Below are positions 1 to 10,805 of a DNA stretch of 64,000 nt, piece by piece (position 1 is the stretch's first letter; each line of letters opens with the position of its first letter). Origin of the DNA: Brachycybe producta (taxonomy: Eukaryota; Arthropoda; Diplopoda; Playtdesmida; Andrognathidae). Position numbers and translations under genes: made by a program. The notes under the pieces were generated by a model. It was not told the origin of the DNA, made no database searches, and saw only the letters and a list, made by a program, of their open reading frames with translations. The DNA lies in the NCBI GenBank assembly GCA_036925085.1, contig JAUPFP010000005.1:334501-398500 (forward strand), written 5' to 3'.

Positions 1-208
1 CTGCACGGGCGCCCAAAGGTACTGTAATGGGGTGGGGGGCGCTTGCCTCCCTTTCAAAAGCAAATTTTCTTGTTTAGGACCTAGTACATAATATGTCTGC
101 TTAGTTATGATACGTTTTGCCACAAACTTTTTTGAGAACTTGCATTGCTGACTGGTAACAGTTTATGGCATATATACATCTGATGCATTTTTTGCTGCTT
201 TTTTATAG

Positions 209-339
209 GATTTTAGTGAAGGTGAGACGGAAGATGTGGAATCAAAGGAACTCGGATCACTATTGGACTGTACTATCGAAGATACTATGAAGGAGGTTGA
301 AAATAGTTATGACGCGAATGAAGTCTGTGAAGAAACTAT
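209..339 (+). CDS. Host gene 1 (unrecognised), first visible exon
   Basis: The exon is preceded by a pyrimidine-rich acceptor (TTTTTTATAG) and followed by a GTATGT donor. It opens in phase 0 and encodes about 43 residues, beginning DFSEGETEDVESKEL, acidic and Ser-rich, with no recognised domain. It leaves two bases (AT) that pair in phase with the single first base of the next exon to make an Ile codon. The gene start lies left of the window. Seven exons of this gene join without a frame conflict over 36 kb, which is the main reason for believing in the gene. I do not recognise the protein and assign no function. An isolated exon this short could be chance; the phase chain makes that unlikely. 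Confidence 0.6.
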
Positions 340-401
340 GTATGTATTATTAGTTTGTGAATTTTTTTCAAAATCAGTAATTCTAATCACATTTTTAATA
401 G

Positions 402-634
402 TTCACCTGACAGTAATGTGGAATGTGGCCAATGTTGTAATTCTGGTTTAATTGCAAGAAAGTGCTCCACAAGACCTTGTTCTATTGCTACCACAATGTT
501 AAAGGATAAATTGCTTTCTGGTGGCCATGTTTATGGAAAGGAGGAAGAAGATATTCTACTGAAATTACTTAAAGTTAAGGAGGACGATAACGTGTCATTT
601 CTAAAAAATACTCTTTATCGACGACCTTTTCTAA
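402..634 (+). CDS. Host gene 1, exon with Cys cluster
   Basis: The acceptor is TTTTTAATAG and the donor is A|GTATGT, leaving one base. It encodes about 78 residues. The first half has a cysteine cluster (ECGQCCNSG, then RKCSTRPC), which could bind metal or simply be disulphide-free cysteines. The second half is a charged, probably helical stretch (KEEEDILLKLLKVKEDD). The exon's single leftover base fits the two-base start of the exon at 12785, across a 12-kb intron that contains LTR element A. Of the seven exons this is the longest and the most protein-like. No family is recognised. Confidence 0.6.
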
Positions 635-670
635 GTATGTACGGTTTTTTTAATAGTGATTGGGCAAGCA

Positions 671-741
671 CTCTAATTTTTGCGATACATTGTTGCGCGG
701 CTGAATCTCGTCTGTTGCGATTCTACCCCGCAACATTGTTA
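671..741. repeat. 53-bp hairpin unit, copy 1
   Basis: The segment from about 689 to 741 is nearly self-complementary. The outer arms read CATTGTTGCG and CGCAACATTG, and an inner GAATC...GATTC-type pair lies between them. A second, more perfect copy lies at 1314-1367. Both are in intron 2 of host gene 1 and may mark ends of a foldback-type element. Confidence 0.45.
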
Positions 742-837
742 AAATGTTTAGGGGCTGAATCGCGTTAGCTCAGATTCAAGTTTTTTGAGTCCTATCGAAA
801 TGGGAAACATTTCAACATTGTTGCGGGACATTTCATG

Positions 838-980
838 GTTTGGACGTCTTTTGGAACATGAACAAAGACTCAAAGAGCTCCGTTTGCTTTTAATTATTAA
901 AAACGTCTTTAATAATTAACAGCAAACGAAGCCCTTTGAGTCTTTCTCAGTGTTCCATGTCGTTTTTAAGTCTAGTACTA
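838..980. repeat. Foldback (long hairpin) in intron
   Basis: The arms AGACTCAAAG (about 870) and CTTTGAGTCT (about 937) enclose further pairing segments (CCGTTTGCT/AGCAAACG and TTAATTATTAAA/TTTAATAATTAA). The outer segments GGAACATG and GTTCCATG continue the stem with interruptions. No coding potential is seen. Confidence 0.55.
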
Positions 981-1313
981 CGTAAACTTAAAAAAAGATG
1001 CGGACCACTGAAAATATTGTTAAACTAATTGAGGACCTTTTGTATAAATTGTGTTTGTGGGAAGTTATGGTCTTCTGACTACAAAGGCAAACAAAAGAAA
1101 TAAAATTTAGAAATCCTGCCCCGTCTTCCAATTTCAGTGTGTCCAAAAGGCTTAAACCGAATGTGCTCGCAGCTGAGAAGAGCTTGTGTGCCCACCACCG
1201 TTTTTGCTTTATTTGCCCCTCTTTATGATTCACCGTGTAGGCCCATCCTCTGGCAATATTTACATGGTGAAAGCCATGGATGAAGAGAAACTGAGTGTAG
1301 GTGTGGACACGGA

Positions 1314-1367
1314 ACAATGTTGCGGGTCTGAATCGCGTCAGTTGCGATTCTGCCCAGCAACATTGAA
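1314..1367. repeat. 53-bp hairpin unit, copy 2
   Basis: The arms CAATGTTGC and GCAACATTG enclose an inner pair GAATCGC/GCGATTC with a short loop. This is the better preserved of two copies in this intron (the other is near 689-741). Confidence 0.5.
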
Positions 1368-1539
1368 TCGGAGCAGCCCCGGGTACTAGGCTTTAATATT
1401 ACAGTTGGATGCACATGACAATGCGTGTATGACAGATACTGAAATTACATGCACCCTCCTACATCTCCCCCTCTTCCTCGCTTTCTTTTTTTCTCATGAA
1501 AGGGCTAGCAATTAAAAGCCTAGATACAGTGTTTAACTC

Positions 1540-1706
1540 AAAATTTCTCTGAATGTGGGCACTGTGATCGTTTTTTCCATTAAAAAATGTAGTTTTTAAC
1601 GTATTTTTCTTAAGGTTTAAAGTCACGTAATAATTAATAGAAAAATAATTTCACGTGCTCAGCTTATAAAACGGAAACACCATGAAGCCAATAGATTAAT
1701 GCACGT
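1540..1706. repeat. Left part of ~175-bp tandem repeat split by element A
   Basis: The sequence just left of element A (ending ...AAGCCAATAGATTAATGCACGT) matches the end of a unit in the repeat array that resumes at 11961. There, GCCAATACGTTAAAGCACGTG is followed by the same TTTTTTGTTATT. Element A therefore interrupted an existing tandem array. Confidence 0.6.
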
Positions 1707-2392
1707 TGTGAGCTTTTGACATCAACCAATATTTTATTACCAACCTTTAGATGACATTTTCTACTTTTCGTTTCTTCTCTGAGCAGTATGACACCTGCAC
1801 AGAGAAGATCCGAGCTGTAGAGAGAGCTGGATGGAGATAGATTGTAGTCACTCTTCTGCATGGGGGTGTAATCGATGCAGGAGAGTGGCGGCCATCTCTC
1901 TCTCTTCCGGTTGATGCTGATATACATCTTCTCCATCGGTATTCCGACTAGAGAAGATGTTGTAGCTGCTGAGAATCGTATAGCTCCTGCCCTATGAAAC
2001 CTCCGGCCTCTGAAGAGAAGTTATTTACATAAACATAGAGACAACGCTACTTCTTGTTACAACACTTTTATTCATTCCTTGTAAGAAGTACAGATACAAG
2101 GGTGAATAGTAATATACTAACTGGAAATCCTCAGGCCCATGATTTGGAATGTATCGCAAAAACAGGCAAAGGAAAGAACTGAGGAACAAAGAGGAACATG
2201 GTCCTTTTATACCTTGGACCTGTGTACACCTGCGAGGTGTAACCAGGTCCAAGTGACCATGGTCCTTTATGTATCAATCCGCCACTTGGGCATGAGTCAG
2301 AAAGGTGAGTCAGAGAGGAGGGAGGGACGGTTGAGAGTTGTTTACCCCCCAGGCTATGGTTTTGGCGGGATCACGATTTACAGGGTGTTACA
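1707..2392 (-). repeat. 3' LTR of element A
   Basis: In element sense it begins TGTAACACCC and ends AGCTCACA. It has a TATA box (GGTATAAAAGG, near 2200-2215 on the reverse strand) and an AATAAA signal near 2065-2075. It is followed inward by a purine-rich stretch (AAAGTTGGAGGGTA in element sense), the likely polypurine tract. Near-identical LTRs occur at 11275, 19287 and 27891. Confidence 0.92.
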
Positions 2393-2795
2393 TACCCTCC
2401 AACTTTGCTTGGAGTACGTCCTCGTACTCCAGCCAAGGGTGGAAGGTTTTCAAGTTACGCAGCGGGGAGACATGGGTGGCTGAGGACTTACCGTGTACAG
2501 AGGTGGTTATGGAAAGGCACTGGCACCGAAGTGTCAGCGCCCTTAAAAATTGGAAAAGGCTGAAAACATAAAACAAAGATAATTAATGCTCGCTGAGTGG
2601 CGAGCCGCTATTGGAATCTAAAAAGAAAAGAACAGTTGCAACGTATTTTATTTTTTTATAAATTTTTCGATAATGCCACCCGGATGGGTGGCAACCACAT
2701 GAGTACATGTGGCGCGCAGCTATCCCTGCTGCGGAGGGTGGGGAGGATCCTGGGTCCATGAACCGTACGGGGGGGTAATCCCGCCGGACCTGGCC

Positions 2796-4973
2796 TCATC
2801 GGTAGCTGGATGCGGCAGACAGCCATTGTCCCTGGTCGTCAGGTAGATCCCGGTGGAAGATATTGAAGATGTCCCGGTCCCCGATAATCTTGCGGGAGGA
2901 CCGCTTGTTGTACAGTGTAGCCCAAGCGGCGTCCCATAAGACGGCGATTCGGTAACGAGGATCCGGTTCCGGAATGTAGTGACGGCTGGTACGGAACGTC
3001 TGTCCAGCTGGCAGTCTAAAGACGGAGTTGACGAAAGCTCCCAAAAGGGCTTCCGTGGCTTCATCGATGGCATCTCCGGCGAAACTGGTGGTTTCAACAA
3101 TCCGTCTTCTTGGGAAGACGATGGTGATGAGGACACTTGTTAGGCGGGAGAGTCCCATGACATATCGCTCCCGGGGAGGGAGGTCCAGACGGGGAAACCC
3201 TTCCTCCAAAGAGAAGTGTCCTATGTAAAGGGTGTTGGCAGAGCGCACTTCGCGCTGCCAAGTGACCCACCGATTGTTGAGCAACCTCTCGCCGGAGGTG
3301 GCTGCACGGAACGGATGATCCAGCGGTAACCGCCCCAGAGTAGCCCCGGCATGGGGTACAGTGGGCGGTGCGGCTGGTCGGGCTGGTGTTGGAGCCGCAG
3401 GTTCCAAAGAAACTGATGCGCCCGTGATAGGCCTGGCATGGCGCAAGGCGGACCGGGCCATATCGCGGGCCCGCTGACGTAGTCGCTTCGATGCCGACTT
3501 CCTGCTCAGCGCCTCCAGTGGCTTGGCACTTCCTGGTGCACGGCCCAGTGCTTCCATGGGGTCACCTCCCTGTCGCATGACGTCTTGCAGAAGGTTTGTG
3601 ATGGCCTTCTGTTTTTTCAAGAACGCGGCACGCTCTGCGGAAGGTGGCGGCATCAAAGGTGTAGGCGTAGGTTGTCCAGAAGGGCGGCCCGGAGGTGGCG
3701 GAGGAGGAGAGCGACGCGGGACCCAAGTAGGAGGGCCCCGAGTTTCATAGCGATGGTCGCGGTCCAGTTGGACTCGGTGATCCTGTAGGTCTTGCCTGAC
3801 CCTTGGGTCGAAGTTATTACGCGGCGGAGGGCCGCGTCCAGAGGAACCACGTTGTTCCTGCTGACTTCTTCCGTCGGGTCGGCGTCGGGGCGAAAGATGG
3901 GAACCACGTGGCGAAGAGCGACGTGGTTGTGGCCGTTGAAGAGAGTCTCGAGAAGAGTGGTGGCCCCTGTAGGACTGTTGAGGCTCCTTGGGGCGAGCCC
4001 CGGTGGGAACCTGAACACGAGCAGGTTGGGGAACCACCACTATGGAAGGTAGCTTTGGAGTCGGAGTTGGTGTGGCGGCCTCGCTGCGTGGAGGCGTGGC
4101 ACATCGGGAGGTTGGTGGTGACGATAATGGTGTATGAGGAGGAGGCGGCGGAGTGATTGACGGCACCGGTGAGCAGTGTTGGAAAGGCTCTGGTGGCGTT
4201 ATGGGTGGAGAAGGAGATGTGGAGAGGCCAGTTGTCAGGGTTGCTGGCGAGTTTGAGGATGGAGGTGATGACGTGGCCGATGACGTAACTCGGGCGGCTT
4301 CTTGGAGTCGGGCCTCGATTCGCAGGAGCTCCTCCTTCGGGAGTTGCGCCGTACACGGTAAGCCCAGCTCGACAAGGCGGGCGCAAACCGCACGGAGGTA
4401 CGCCAGATTGTCCTCCCCTTCCTTTTTATCTCTGGCTGCCTGGCGAAGGGCAGCCTCCCTCTGCATCTCCAAGTGGAGGTCTTCGAGGGGGGAGGGCACA
4501 GATCCACCTCCCCCACGCTTCCCTCTTGCTTCAGCTCCACCCGGAATGGGTTGACCAGGCGCGATGCTATCGCGGAACGCCTGGTTAACCCCCCATGCCA
4601 TGAGGTTGATATCGATGCGGTCTTCCCGCTCCTCCCAGTAGTGTTTTGATGTCGTGACGTCGAAGGGGACGATGCTGCTTGGAGCAGCAGGCTTCCCTTC
4701 GCGCCCGACATTGGCAGGTCGCTTGAAGCTTGCTTTTAGGCGCTTCTCCCCACGCCGGTGAAAATTCTCCGGTTCGGAGGAGGTGCGGCGCCTATCTATT
4801 GTGTTTGGCGACTCTCTTCTTGTTATTGGCGCACTGGCGGCGCCCGCCCTTTGTAGCTGGCAGGTAGATTGAGAGAGGGGTTCAGCGGTCCCCGCCGTTC
4901 CACTCTCCGTCTCATCTTCACTAGAAGAGGCAGACATCATTCTGCCTCCTCTCCATGAGCCTCTACCTGGCAT
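2796..4973 (-). CDS. Third ORF of element A with unrecognised LNN-WQ domain (725 aa)
   Basis: An open frame with an ATG at 4973 occupies the position after the (here unseen) polymerase. The first ~110 residues are Ser/Asp/Glu-rich, then basic. Residues ~165-230 hold a charged, probably coiled segment (EMQREAALRQAARDKKEGED). Residues ~235-530 are rich in Pro, Ser, Arg and Gly and look disordered. From ~560 to the end is a compact domain starting ERLLNNRWVTWQ, with YIGHFSLEEGFP after it. The same domain, with identical spacing of key residues, occurs in B, C and D. No signal peptide or membrane segment is seen, so it is unlike an envelope. Function unknown; the basic tail-plus-domain layout would suit nucleic-acid or particle binding, but that is inference only. 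Confidence 0.75.
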   Translation of the reverse strand: MPGRGSWRGGRMMSASSSEDETESGTAGTAEPLSQSTCQLQRAGAASAPITRRESPNTIDRRRTSSEPENFHRRGEKRLKASFKRPANVGREGKPAAPSSIVPFDVTTSKHYWEEREDRIDINLMAWGVNQAFRDSIAPGQPIPGGAEARGKRGGGGSVPSPLEDLHLEMQREAALRQAARDKKEGEDNLAYLRAVCARLVELGLPCTAQLPKEELLRIEARLQEAARVTSSATSSPPSSNSPATLTTGLSTSPSPPITPPEPFQHCSPVPSITPPPPPHTPLSSPPTSRCATPPRSEAATPTPTPKLPSIVVVPQPARVQVPTGARPKEPQQSYRGHHSSRDSLQRPQPRRSSPRGSHLSPRRRPDGRSQQEQRGSSGRGPPPRNNFDPRVRQDLQDHRVQLDRDHRYETRGPPTWVPRRSPPPPPPGRPSGQPTPTPLMPPPSAERAAFLKKQKAITNLLQDVMRQGGDPMEALGRAPGSAKPLEALSRKSASKRLRQRARDMARSALRHARPITGASVSLEPAAPTPARPAAPPTVPHAGATLGRLPLDHPFRAATSGERLLNNRWVTWQREVRSANTLYIGHFSLEEGFPRLDLPPRERYVMGLSRLTSVLITIVFPRRRIVETTSFAGDAIDEATEALLGAFVNSVFRLPAGQTFRTSRHYIPEPDPRYRIAVLWDAAWATLYNKRSSRKIIGDRDIFNIFHRDLPDDQGQWLSAASSYR

Positions 4974-6472
4974 ATTTCTTAAGAGTTAGAAAGTTCTTAC
5001 TTTTTCAAAAGTCCCGCTGCTGGTGGTTACTTCCAAATAATAACAGAAATCGGTCCCCGATCACTCTGTTATTATTTCAAGAGGTCCAAAGAGTTCTGAA
5101 GGCCTGATGCACTGCACGTGAGTTCAAAGGCTTGAAGGTGGTACTCAAGCTTTGGATTGACAACAAAACTGAAGAAGTTCGAAATTAAAATTTGGAACTT
5201 GGCACAGAAGTAGATTGAAGATTTGATGATTGAAGAAGATCGAGCATAAAGAGATGAACAAAAACGAGTGCTTCTTTGAAGAGAGCAAATCGAGTGGTAA
5301 TTGACCAAGTTTGGTCACTTTCTTATTTAATTTTTAAAAGTTAGAAGGGCCGGCCCCTTTTAGAATAAGACACCTTACTCTAATTGGTTTCTTCACGACT
5401 TTATTTATTGGGGGTGGGGGTTGTCCCACCGATATTAGATGTGAGAGGTGTTGATCTAATTCTTATCAGAGTCGGTCCTGTTTATTATTTTTAGATAAAC
5501 AAAAGGACTAAGGAATCTCGAGGGGGAAGGGCCGTTATTTTATTTCACACCGAGGTGTGAAGTTGCCCATTAACTTTCTCCCCTTCTTTTCCTTAATGCC
5601 TTTTTTGGAAAGAATAGGTCAGCAAGGTTACTAATGTACCTTGCTGTTTGTTATTATTTTTAGGGGGGAGTGGGACAGGAGTTGGTGTCCCACAATTCGA
5701 TCTTAATTGAGAGGGTGACAGGTTCTTCAATTTTATTTTTTAATTGAAGGTGTCCGCTCTCACAAAATCTTCAAAACTGATTTTCTTCTTTTTTTTTTTT
5801 ATTTGTTTATGGCCAGCAGTTTTTGTTGTTTGTTTTTTTTTTCTTTGAAGTCCCAGTGCATTGGTCTGGCCCCCAGAGCAATTGTCTCTTTGAAGTTTTC
5901 TATCCCTCTACTGTCAACAGCATGGTCAATGACGTCCGTCCATAATAAAGGGGAGCACGGTGTTTTTCCTTTTGCTGACCCTTTTATGGCTCTTGATTTT
6001 TCTTCTGAACGTCCTTGACTAGCCTTCGGCGTTTTTCCCAGGTGTACCACGTGGTTGACAGTTGTGTGTGAAGGCCACGTGGTTCCGGTGTAGTTTATTG
6101 CATGTTTGAAATGGTTGCCAATATGTAAATATTGGCGGCCATTTTGAAAAGTTTAAAAGTGTTTCGAAAATTAAAGTTGTATGAATTTTGTAGAGTTTTG
6201 GGAGTTATTTGAGAGTGTTTAGAGGGGTTGTTGATGCTGTGGGGTTGTTTATTCGTTGGGGGGTTCCTTTTATCCCCTCCCCCACCTCTTGACAACTGTC
6301 CTCAGTTGTTTCTCAACACAACAATTCTCAAATTCCTCCCGCTCTTCTATTGTTGATATTTGATGGTTGCTGGTGTTTATTTCCATAGTCATGAAATAAA
6401 CACTGGTGAATTATTGTTTTATTTTCGTCGCGTTTGGTTTCTTGACAGCGTGGGTGGCCGTTGCTTTCGTCG
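4974..6472 (-). other. Non-coding stretch between protease and third ORF in element A
   Basis: No protein frame of note is seen here. The sequence is AT-richer than the coding parts. Near 6285-6310 it carries a stretch shared with the end of B's polymerase frame (ACAACTGTCCTCAGTTGT). A TTTCTAACTCTTAAG stretch in element sense lies just before the third ORF's ATG and could serve as a weak splice acceptor. Confidence 0.5.
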
Positions 6473-8854
6473 TCACTTACGGGGTGGAGTTTCGAGGTTT
6501 TCCTTAGAGGTGCTGGCAGATTTGCCAGGGGCCTCTACGGAAGTTTCTCCCAGAGCCCATCCGATGTGTGCTTCGATGCATTTTTGTCGGAGTGTGGATT
6601 CGAAGAGGTCGTCCTCCACGTATACTTTGTTTGTTGTCATGGACACAGCTAAGTGCAGAGCCCGGCCTAGATCTCGGCCTAAGATGGCTTCGTGCCGGCC
6701 GGTAATCACTAGTAAGTGCCCTCGCACAGCGTGGGGGCCCAGCTGGACCGTCGCGGCGAGTCGCCCCACCACGGTGATCCTTTGGCCTCCCACACCCTGA
6801 ATGTTGGGTGGGATTAACACAGGCTCGATTTCGAACTTGTGTTCCTGCGCGAGTTCAATGGTGATAACGCTGCCCGTAGCTCCGGTGTCCGCGAGCATCC
6901 GTATACTCTTTTCGTTGATCGTGACGGCGATGCGCGGGTTCCTGTCGCTGGCATCATAGTCTCCGACTTCTTGAGGTGAACAGCTGCTTACCAGCTGCTC
7001 ATACACCGTTGTCATTAGTCTTCGGCAGCAGGAGTGGCCCTTCGTCGGCGATTGGGTTCCGGGAGCCATGATGGCTATTGTTTTATTTTCACGGCACCCA
7101 ATCTCCTTGACGGATTGTTTAAGGACGTCGAGCGTGTCCTGCCAAACGATTAGATCGTCCGGGGTCCATTTATGTGCAGGAGCCCGGTCGAGCACCTTGA
7201 CTGGTATATCCTCAGAGTCGTCAGAACTGTCGTTGTCGGGTTTATCAGGAGTAGGCGCTCCGGCGGCTGAGTCTGCTGCTGGAAGAGGAATCCGGCGGAT
7301 TTGTCCCGCCACTCTTATTAGAGCAAACTCAACGCCGTCTTCGGTGATGATATCCGTTTCAGGCACCTCTCCTTTGATGTCATAGTCGGTAACCGGCTCT
7401 CCAAACTGCTTGATTGCAACCTTCTTCTTTGGTTGCCGACACTCACGGACGAAATGCCCCAATTTGCCACAATTATAACACGTCGACTTACTCTTGTCGA
7501 ACGTGCGAGTGGTCTCTGGTTGGGTGTCCGCTGCAGAGTGTCGGTTTGAATTGGTGGCAGCAGTCTGACTAGGCTTTTTATCATGCCTAGACCGGTGTGT
7601 TTTGTCTTTAGGGCTGGCGGCTACCGCCGGCTCCTGGTCGGTCTTCGATGCTCCTTTACCCGACTGTGAATCAGCTGCGGGTTTTGGTTCCGTCGGCCAT
7701 TTATCCAAGGACAGCAAGACCACCTCCATATTGAGGACGGCGTTTGCGAAGTCCTTGAACGACGTCGTAGATGCGTGATGCGCGGCGTTCTGTATGGTGG
7801 GATGTAGAGCGCGGCGCAACTGGCTTATACGCAGCTGATCGTCAAGTTGCGGGTAAACTCGGTCGCCGAGTATCATAAACTCCCAGATGAAAGCTTGTGT
7901 ACTCTCACCTTCCTTCTGGAGCATCTCTGTATACTTTTTCTCCAAGATGGCCAGTTCGTTCGGCTTCCCGAACGTATCTACCATCTGTACTCTCAGTGCT
8001 GGCCAAGGAATGTCCTGAAGCTCATACCTCAGTTTACTCAGCCACGTTCGGGCGGCCCCAGTGAAACACCCCGTGATGTATTCCTCCTTGTGGTGGTCTT
8101 TCCAACCGTACAGGTGTGCCACTTCCTCGAATTCTTCCAGGAAGGGACGGAAACCTGTCAATCCGTTGAATTTTTGGATTGAGTCGGCTGGGTGGCGACC
8201 GCTGTATTTCTTATTGAACTCTTCCACGGAGGGTTCTCTGGGGGTTGGTCGATAGATGCCATCCTGGACGTTTGGCATTCCAGCCGGCATCAGACCTACC
8301 CCTTGCGGTGGAAAACGTGGCGCGTAAACTGAAGTGCCTTGTGTCGCTCCTTGGCTAGGCTGTTGCTCCGGGGGTGTCGAGCGGCGACCGCTACGTGCAA
8401 CCCGGACAAGCGAGTGAGGAGAATCAGCACGTGTCGTGATCGGTATTTCCGCACGCTCATCTCTGTGACGCGGATCATCTGACTGCCCTTGTTGTTGCCA
8501 GTCAGGGTTACGCGGTAGATGACGTGTGTGCGGTGTGTAATGTCTTTCGTAACGATCGTGACGCTCTCTGTAGCCAACATAGGGGGCTGAAGAGGCGTCC
8601 GAGTCATCGTCGCGAAGTCGGTGTGTGCGTGTTGTCCGCCGTGGTGTAGTCGGTCGATTCGGTGTGAATCGGTCGTCTATGAACTGAGACATACGAGTCG
8701 AGAGTGCAGCCACTTGTTGTGACAGGTGGTCAAACTCGGCCCCAGTCGGCCGCGGCGGTGGTGTCACATCAGTAGTCACGGGTACTTCCAACAGATCTTC
8801 GTGCGAACCCTGGTGATCAGACAGGGACCCCGTATTATCGTGTGAGGTAGCCAT
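6473..8854 (-). CDS. Gag-protease of element A (793 aa)
   Basis: The frame opens with ATG at 8854. Residues ~1-210 are polar and Arg-rich. Residues ~215-390 form a Ty3/Gypsy capsid-type helical region (SIQKFNGLTGFRPFLEEF, then AARTWL). A CCHC zinc knuckle, CYNCGKLGHFVREC, lies near residue 460. A conserved stretch with CCRR and PQEVGD (about 610-640) is shared with element B. An aspartic protease with LADTGATGSV lies near 655, and the ILGRDLGRAL region follows. Gag would package element RNA and the protease would cut the polyprotein. The frame ends soon after the protease and does not enter RT. It looks whole as a gag-protease unit. Confidence 0.88.
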   Translation of the reverse strand: MATSHDNTGSLSDHQGSHEDLLEVPVTTDVTPPPRPTGAEFDHLSQQVAALSTRMSQFIDDRFTPNRPTTPRRTTRTHRLRDDDSDASSAPYVGYRERHDRYERHYTPHTRHLPRNPDWQQQGQSDDPRHRDERAEIPITTRADSPHSLVRVARSGRRSTPPEQQPSQGATQGTSVYAPRFPPQGVGLMPAGMPNVQDGIYRPTPREPSVEEFNKKYSGRHPADSIQKFNGLTGFRPFLEEFEEVAHLYGWKDHHKEEYITGCFTGAARTWLSKLRYELQDIPWPALRVQMVDTFGKPNELAILEKKYTEMLQKEGESTQAFIWEFMILGDRVYPQLDDQLRISQLRRALHPTIQNAAHHASTTSFKDFANAVLNMEVVLLSLDKWPTEPKPAADSQSGKGASKTDQEPAVAASPKDKTHRSRHDKKPSQTAATNSNRHSAADTQPETTRTFDKSKSTCYNCGKLGHFVRECRQPKKKVAIKQFGEPVTDYDIKGEVPETDIITEDGVEFALIRVAGQIRRIPLPAADSAAGAPTPDKPDNDSSDDSEDIPVKVLDRAPAHKWTPDDLIVWQDTLDVLKQSVKEIGCRENKTIAIMAPGTQSPTKGHSCCRRLMTTVYEQLVSSCSPQEVGDYDASDRNPRIAVTINEKSIRMLADTGATGSVITIELAQEHKFEIEPVLIPPNIQGVGGQRITVVGRLAATVQLGPHAVRGHLLVITGRHEAILGRDLGRALHLAVSMTTNKVYVEDDLFESTLRQKCIEAHIGWALGETSVEAPGKSASTSKENLETPPRK

Positions 8855-9048
8855 GATTAATGAAGTGGCTTGTGTAATGTGAATATGCGGTGACGAACGA
8901 GTCCGGCGAAGTCCAAGTCGTTGCGTGCAGCTCCGAGGGTTCTCGAGTACACTCTGAGCTATACTTTCGGGTTCCAGTATGATGGGACTCGTTCAGTTCG
9001 TGAAGTTGTAGGTCGGTGATGTCACTGCGCGTTGGCAATTTAGTGCTT

Positions 9049-9094
9049 GTCGGCAACCGACACTATCGTACTCTTATACACTGAGTAACGATAG
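9049..9094 (-). promoter_or_regulatory. Paired hairpins in leader of element A
   Basis: Two adjacent hairpins lie about 200 bp before the gag ATG. The first is GTCGG-CAA-CCGAC (9049-9061). The second is CTATCGTACTC...GAGTAACGATAG (9063-9094, one bulged base). The same pair is kept in B (26445-26490), although much of the surrounding leader differs. A role in RNA packaging or dimerisation is plausible but unproven. Confidence 0.55.
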
Positions 9095-10805
9095 ATTACC
9101 TAAGCTTGTGACGTGTATAACGAAGTGGCCGTTCACTCCGTTAGTGTGGTGATGGTTGTATCGTGTTGATCGTGTTCTCAGTTGGGCGTGTGACGAGTTT
9201 TGGTTCCCAACTGGTGTGGCGTCGTGAGTTCTTTATTGAGCGTCAGATTTTGGAAGGATCTCTCTCGACACGTGGTATTTGGCGACCACGTGGAGGTTAC
9301 GAGAATTCCAAAAACCTCAATAAAGAAACAGCAGATGTACAATACAACCTCGAGCGTGGTACACCACCCAATCAAGATTGCACTGCGGAAAGTGAATTAG
9401 AAATGAAAGTGTATTGCAATTGCCTGAAGAAGAGGAAAGCAATACGAAGAGTAAAGCTAGAGCGCGGTGCCCGCACTTTTAGTTTTACTTGAAAACAAGA
9501 ATGAAGAGTGTGTGTGAAGAACACACAAAGAACAAAAAGTTCAAGATGGCTGAACTTTTTTAATGCACAAACAAAGGAGAAGTTCAAGAGAAGAAAGCTG
9601 TTTTACTTGAAAAGTTTAAAACTTAGGTGCGGTGCCCGCACATCAAAAGTTTTAATTTAGTTTTATTAAAAAAGTAAAACAGTGGAGAAATTGAAGTGTG
9701 TTCAACAAGCTAAATGCTTGGTGAACTAGAAGAAATGTTCAGGCTGAAGAAATTTTGAGTCCTCACTGCTGGATGGCTCTGGATGAAAAAGACAGAGTCA
9801 GTGCCCAGTGAGGGACTATGTTGAGTAGAATGAAGAAGTCCGTAGGTGGCGCTGTGGTGGCCACTTCCGGTTCAGTTTATTGCAATGTCCAAAAATTGAT
9901 GATTGAAAAGTTCCTCCGGGGCACGTTTTTATGGTGGCCAGGAGAAAGACACAAAAAGAGAGAAAATTCAAAGAAAAAGAGAAGTTTTCTCTAACAAGAG
10001 GAACTCCGCCAGGGGGCGCGTGAGTGCAACCCTCTGGAAGAGAAGAGAAGAGAAGAGAACACAAAAAGATGAGAGAAGGTACAACAATGAGTCACATGGA
10101 GCGAAAAACCGCTCCGTTGGCGCTTTTTGAAGAGTGTCCGGTCGATCCAAGATGGCGGCCGGGCTTCAGTGCTGTCCAATGGAGAAAGTTCATGTGATGA
10201 TGCATTGAGGTGATGATGATGAAGAAATTGAAGAACATGACTTGGGACATAGAGGGTCCCAAGGGAAACACAAGTGTAAAAACAAAGAACAAAGAAAAGG
10301 GGGGACAAGAAAGTCCCACGTGGCTAGAAAAAGTGTGTTTTAAGCTTGTAAGCCCCCTAACAATGAAATAGAGCTAGGGAGAATCTTGCTTGAAAATTAA
10401 AGATGAAGAGTGAAGATAATAGGACATTTTAAAAGACACACACGTCCTTTAAAAGCCTATTAATAGGTGGATAGATTAGTAGATGAGATTTGTTTGCTCA
10501 TCTCATAATGAGACTGCAAACTCCTCTCGGAGAGTAAGAAGAATTTGTTTAAAGTGTTGCCCACGGAGTGTGGGTTTCACTTTGAAAATTAAAGAAGAAC
10601 AAAGGTGAAAGTGGGTGATGGTAATGGAAACATAAAATACAAAAACACGGACGGAAACACATGTGTCCAAACGGTTGTCCACGTTTCCGAGTGCTAAGCG
10701 GTCAGCAGACAAGAGTTCGTTCCCACGTGTCTCTAAGGACAGGACACAGAATCGCGCGGTCGACACGTGGTGTGTGTAGCCACAAGTCTCTTTCGCGATT
10801 CCACA

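Noticed and set aside
2796-4973. Third ORF of A (and B, D) as a retroviral envelope gene
   Set aside because: No signal peptide, membrane anchor, glycosylation-rich ectodomain or cleavage site is seen; the region is basic and disordered before a soluble-looking domain.
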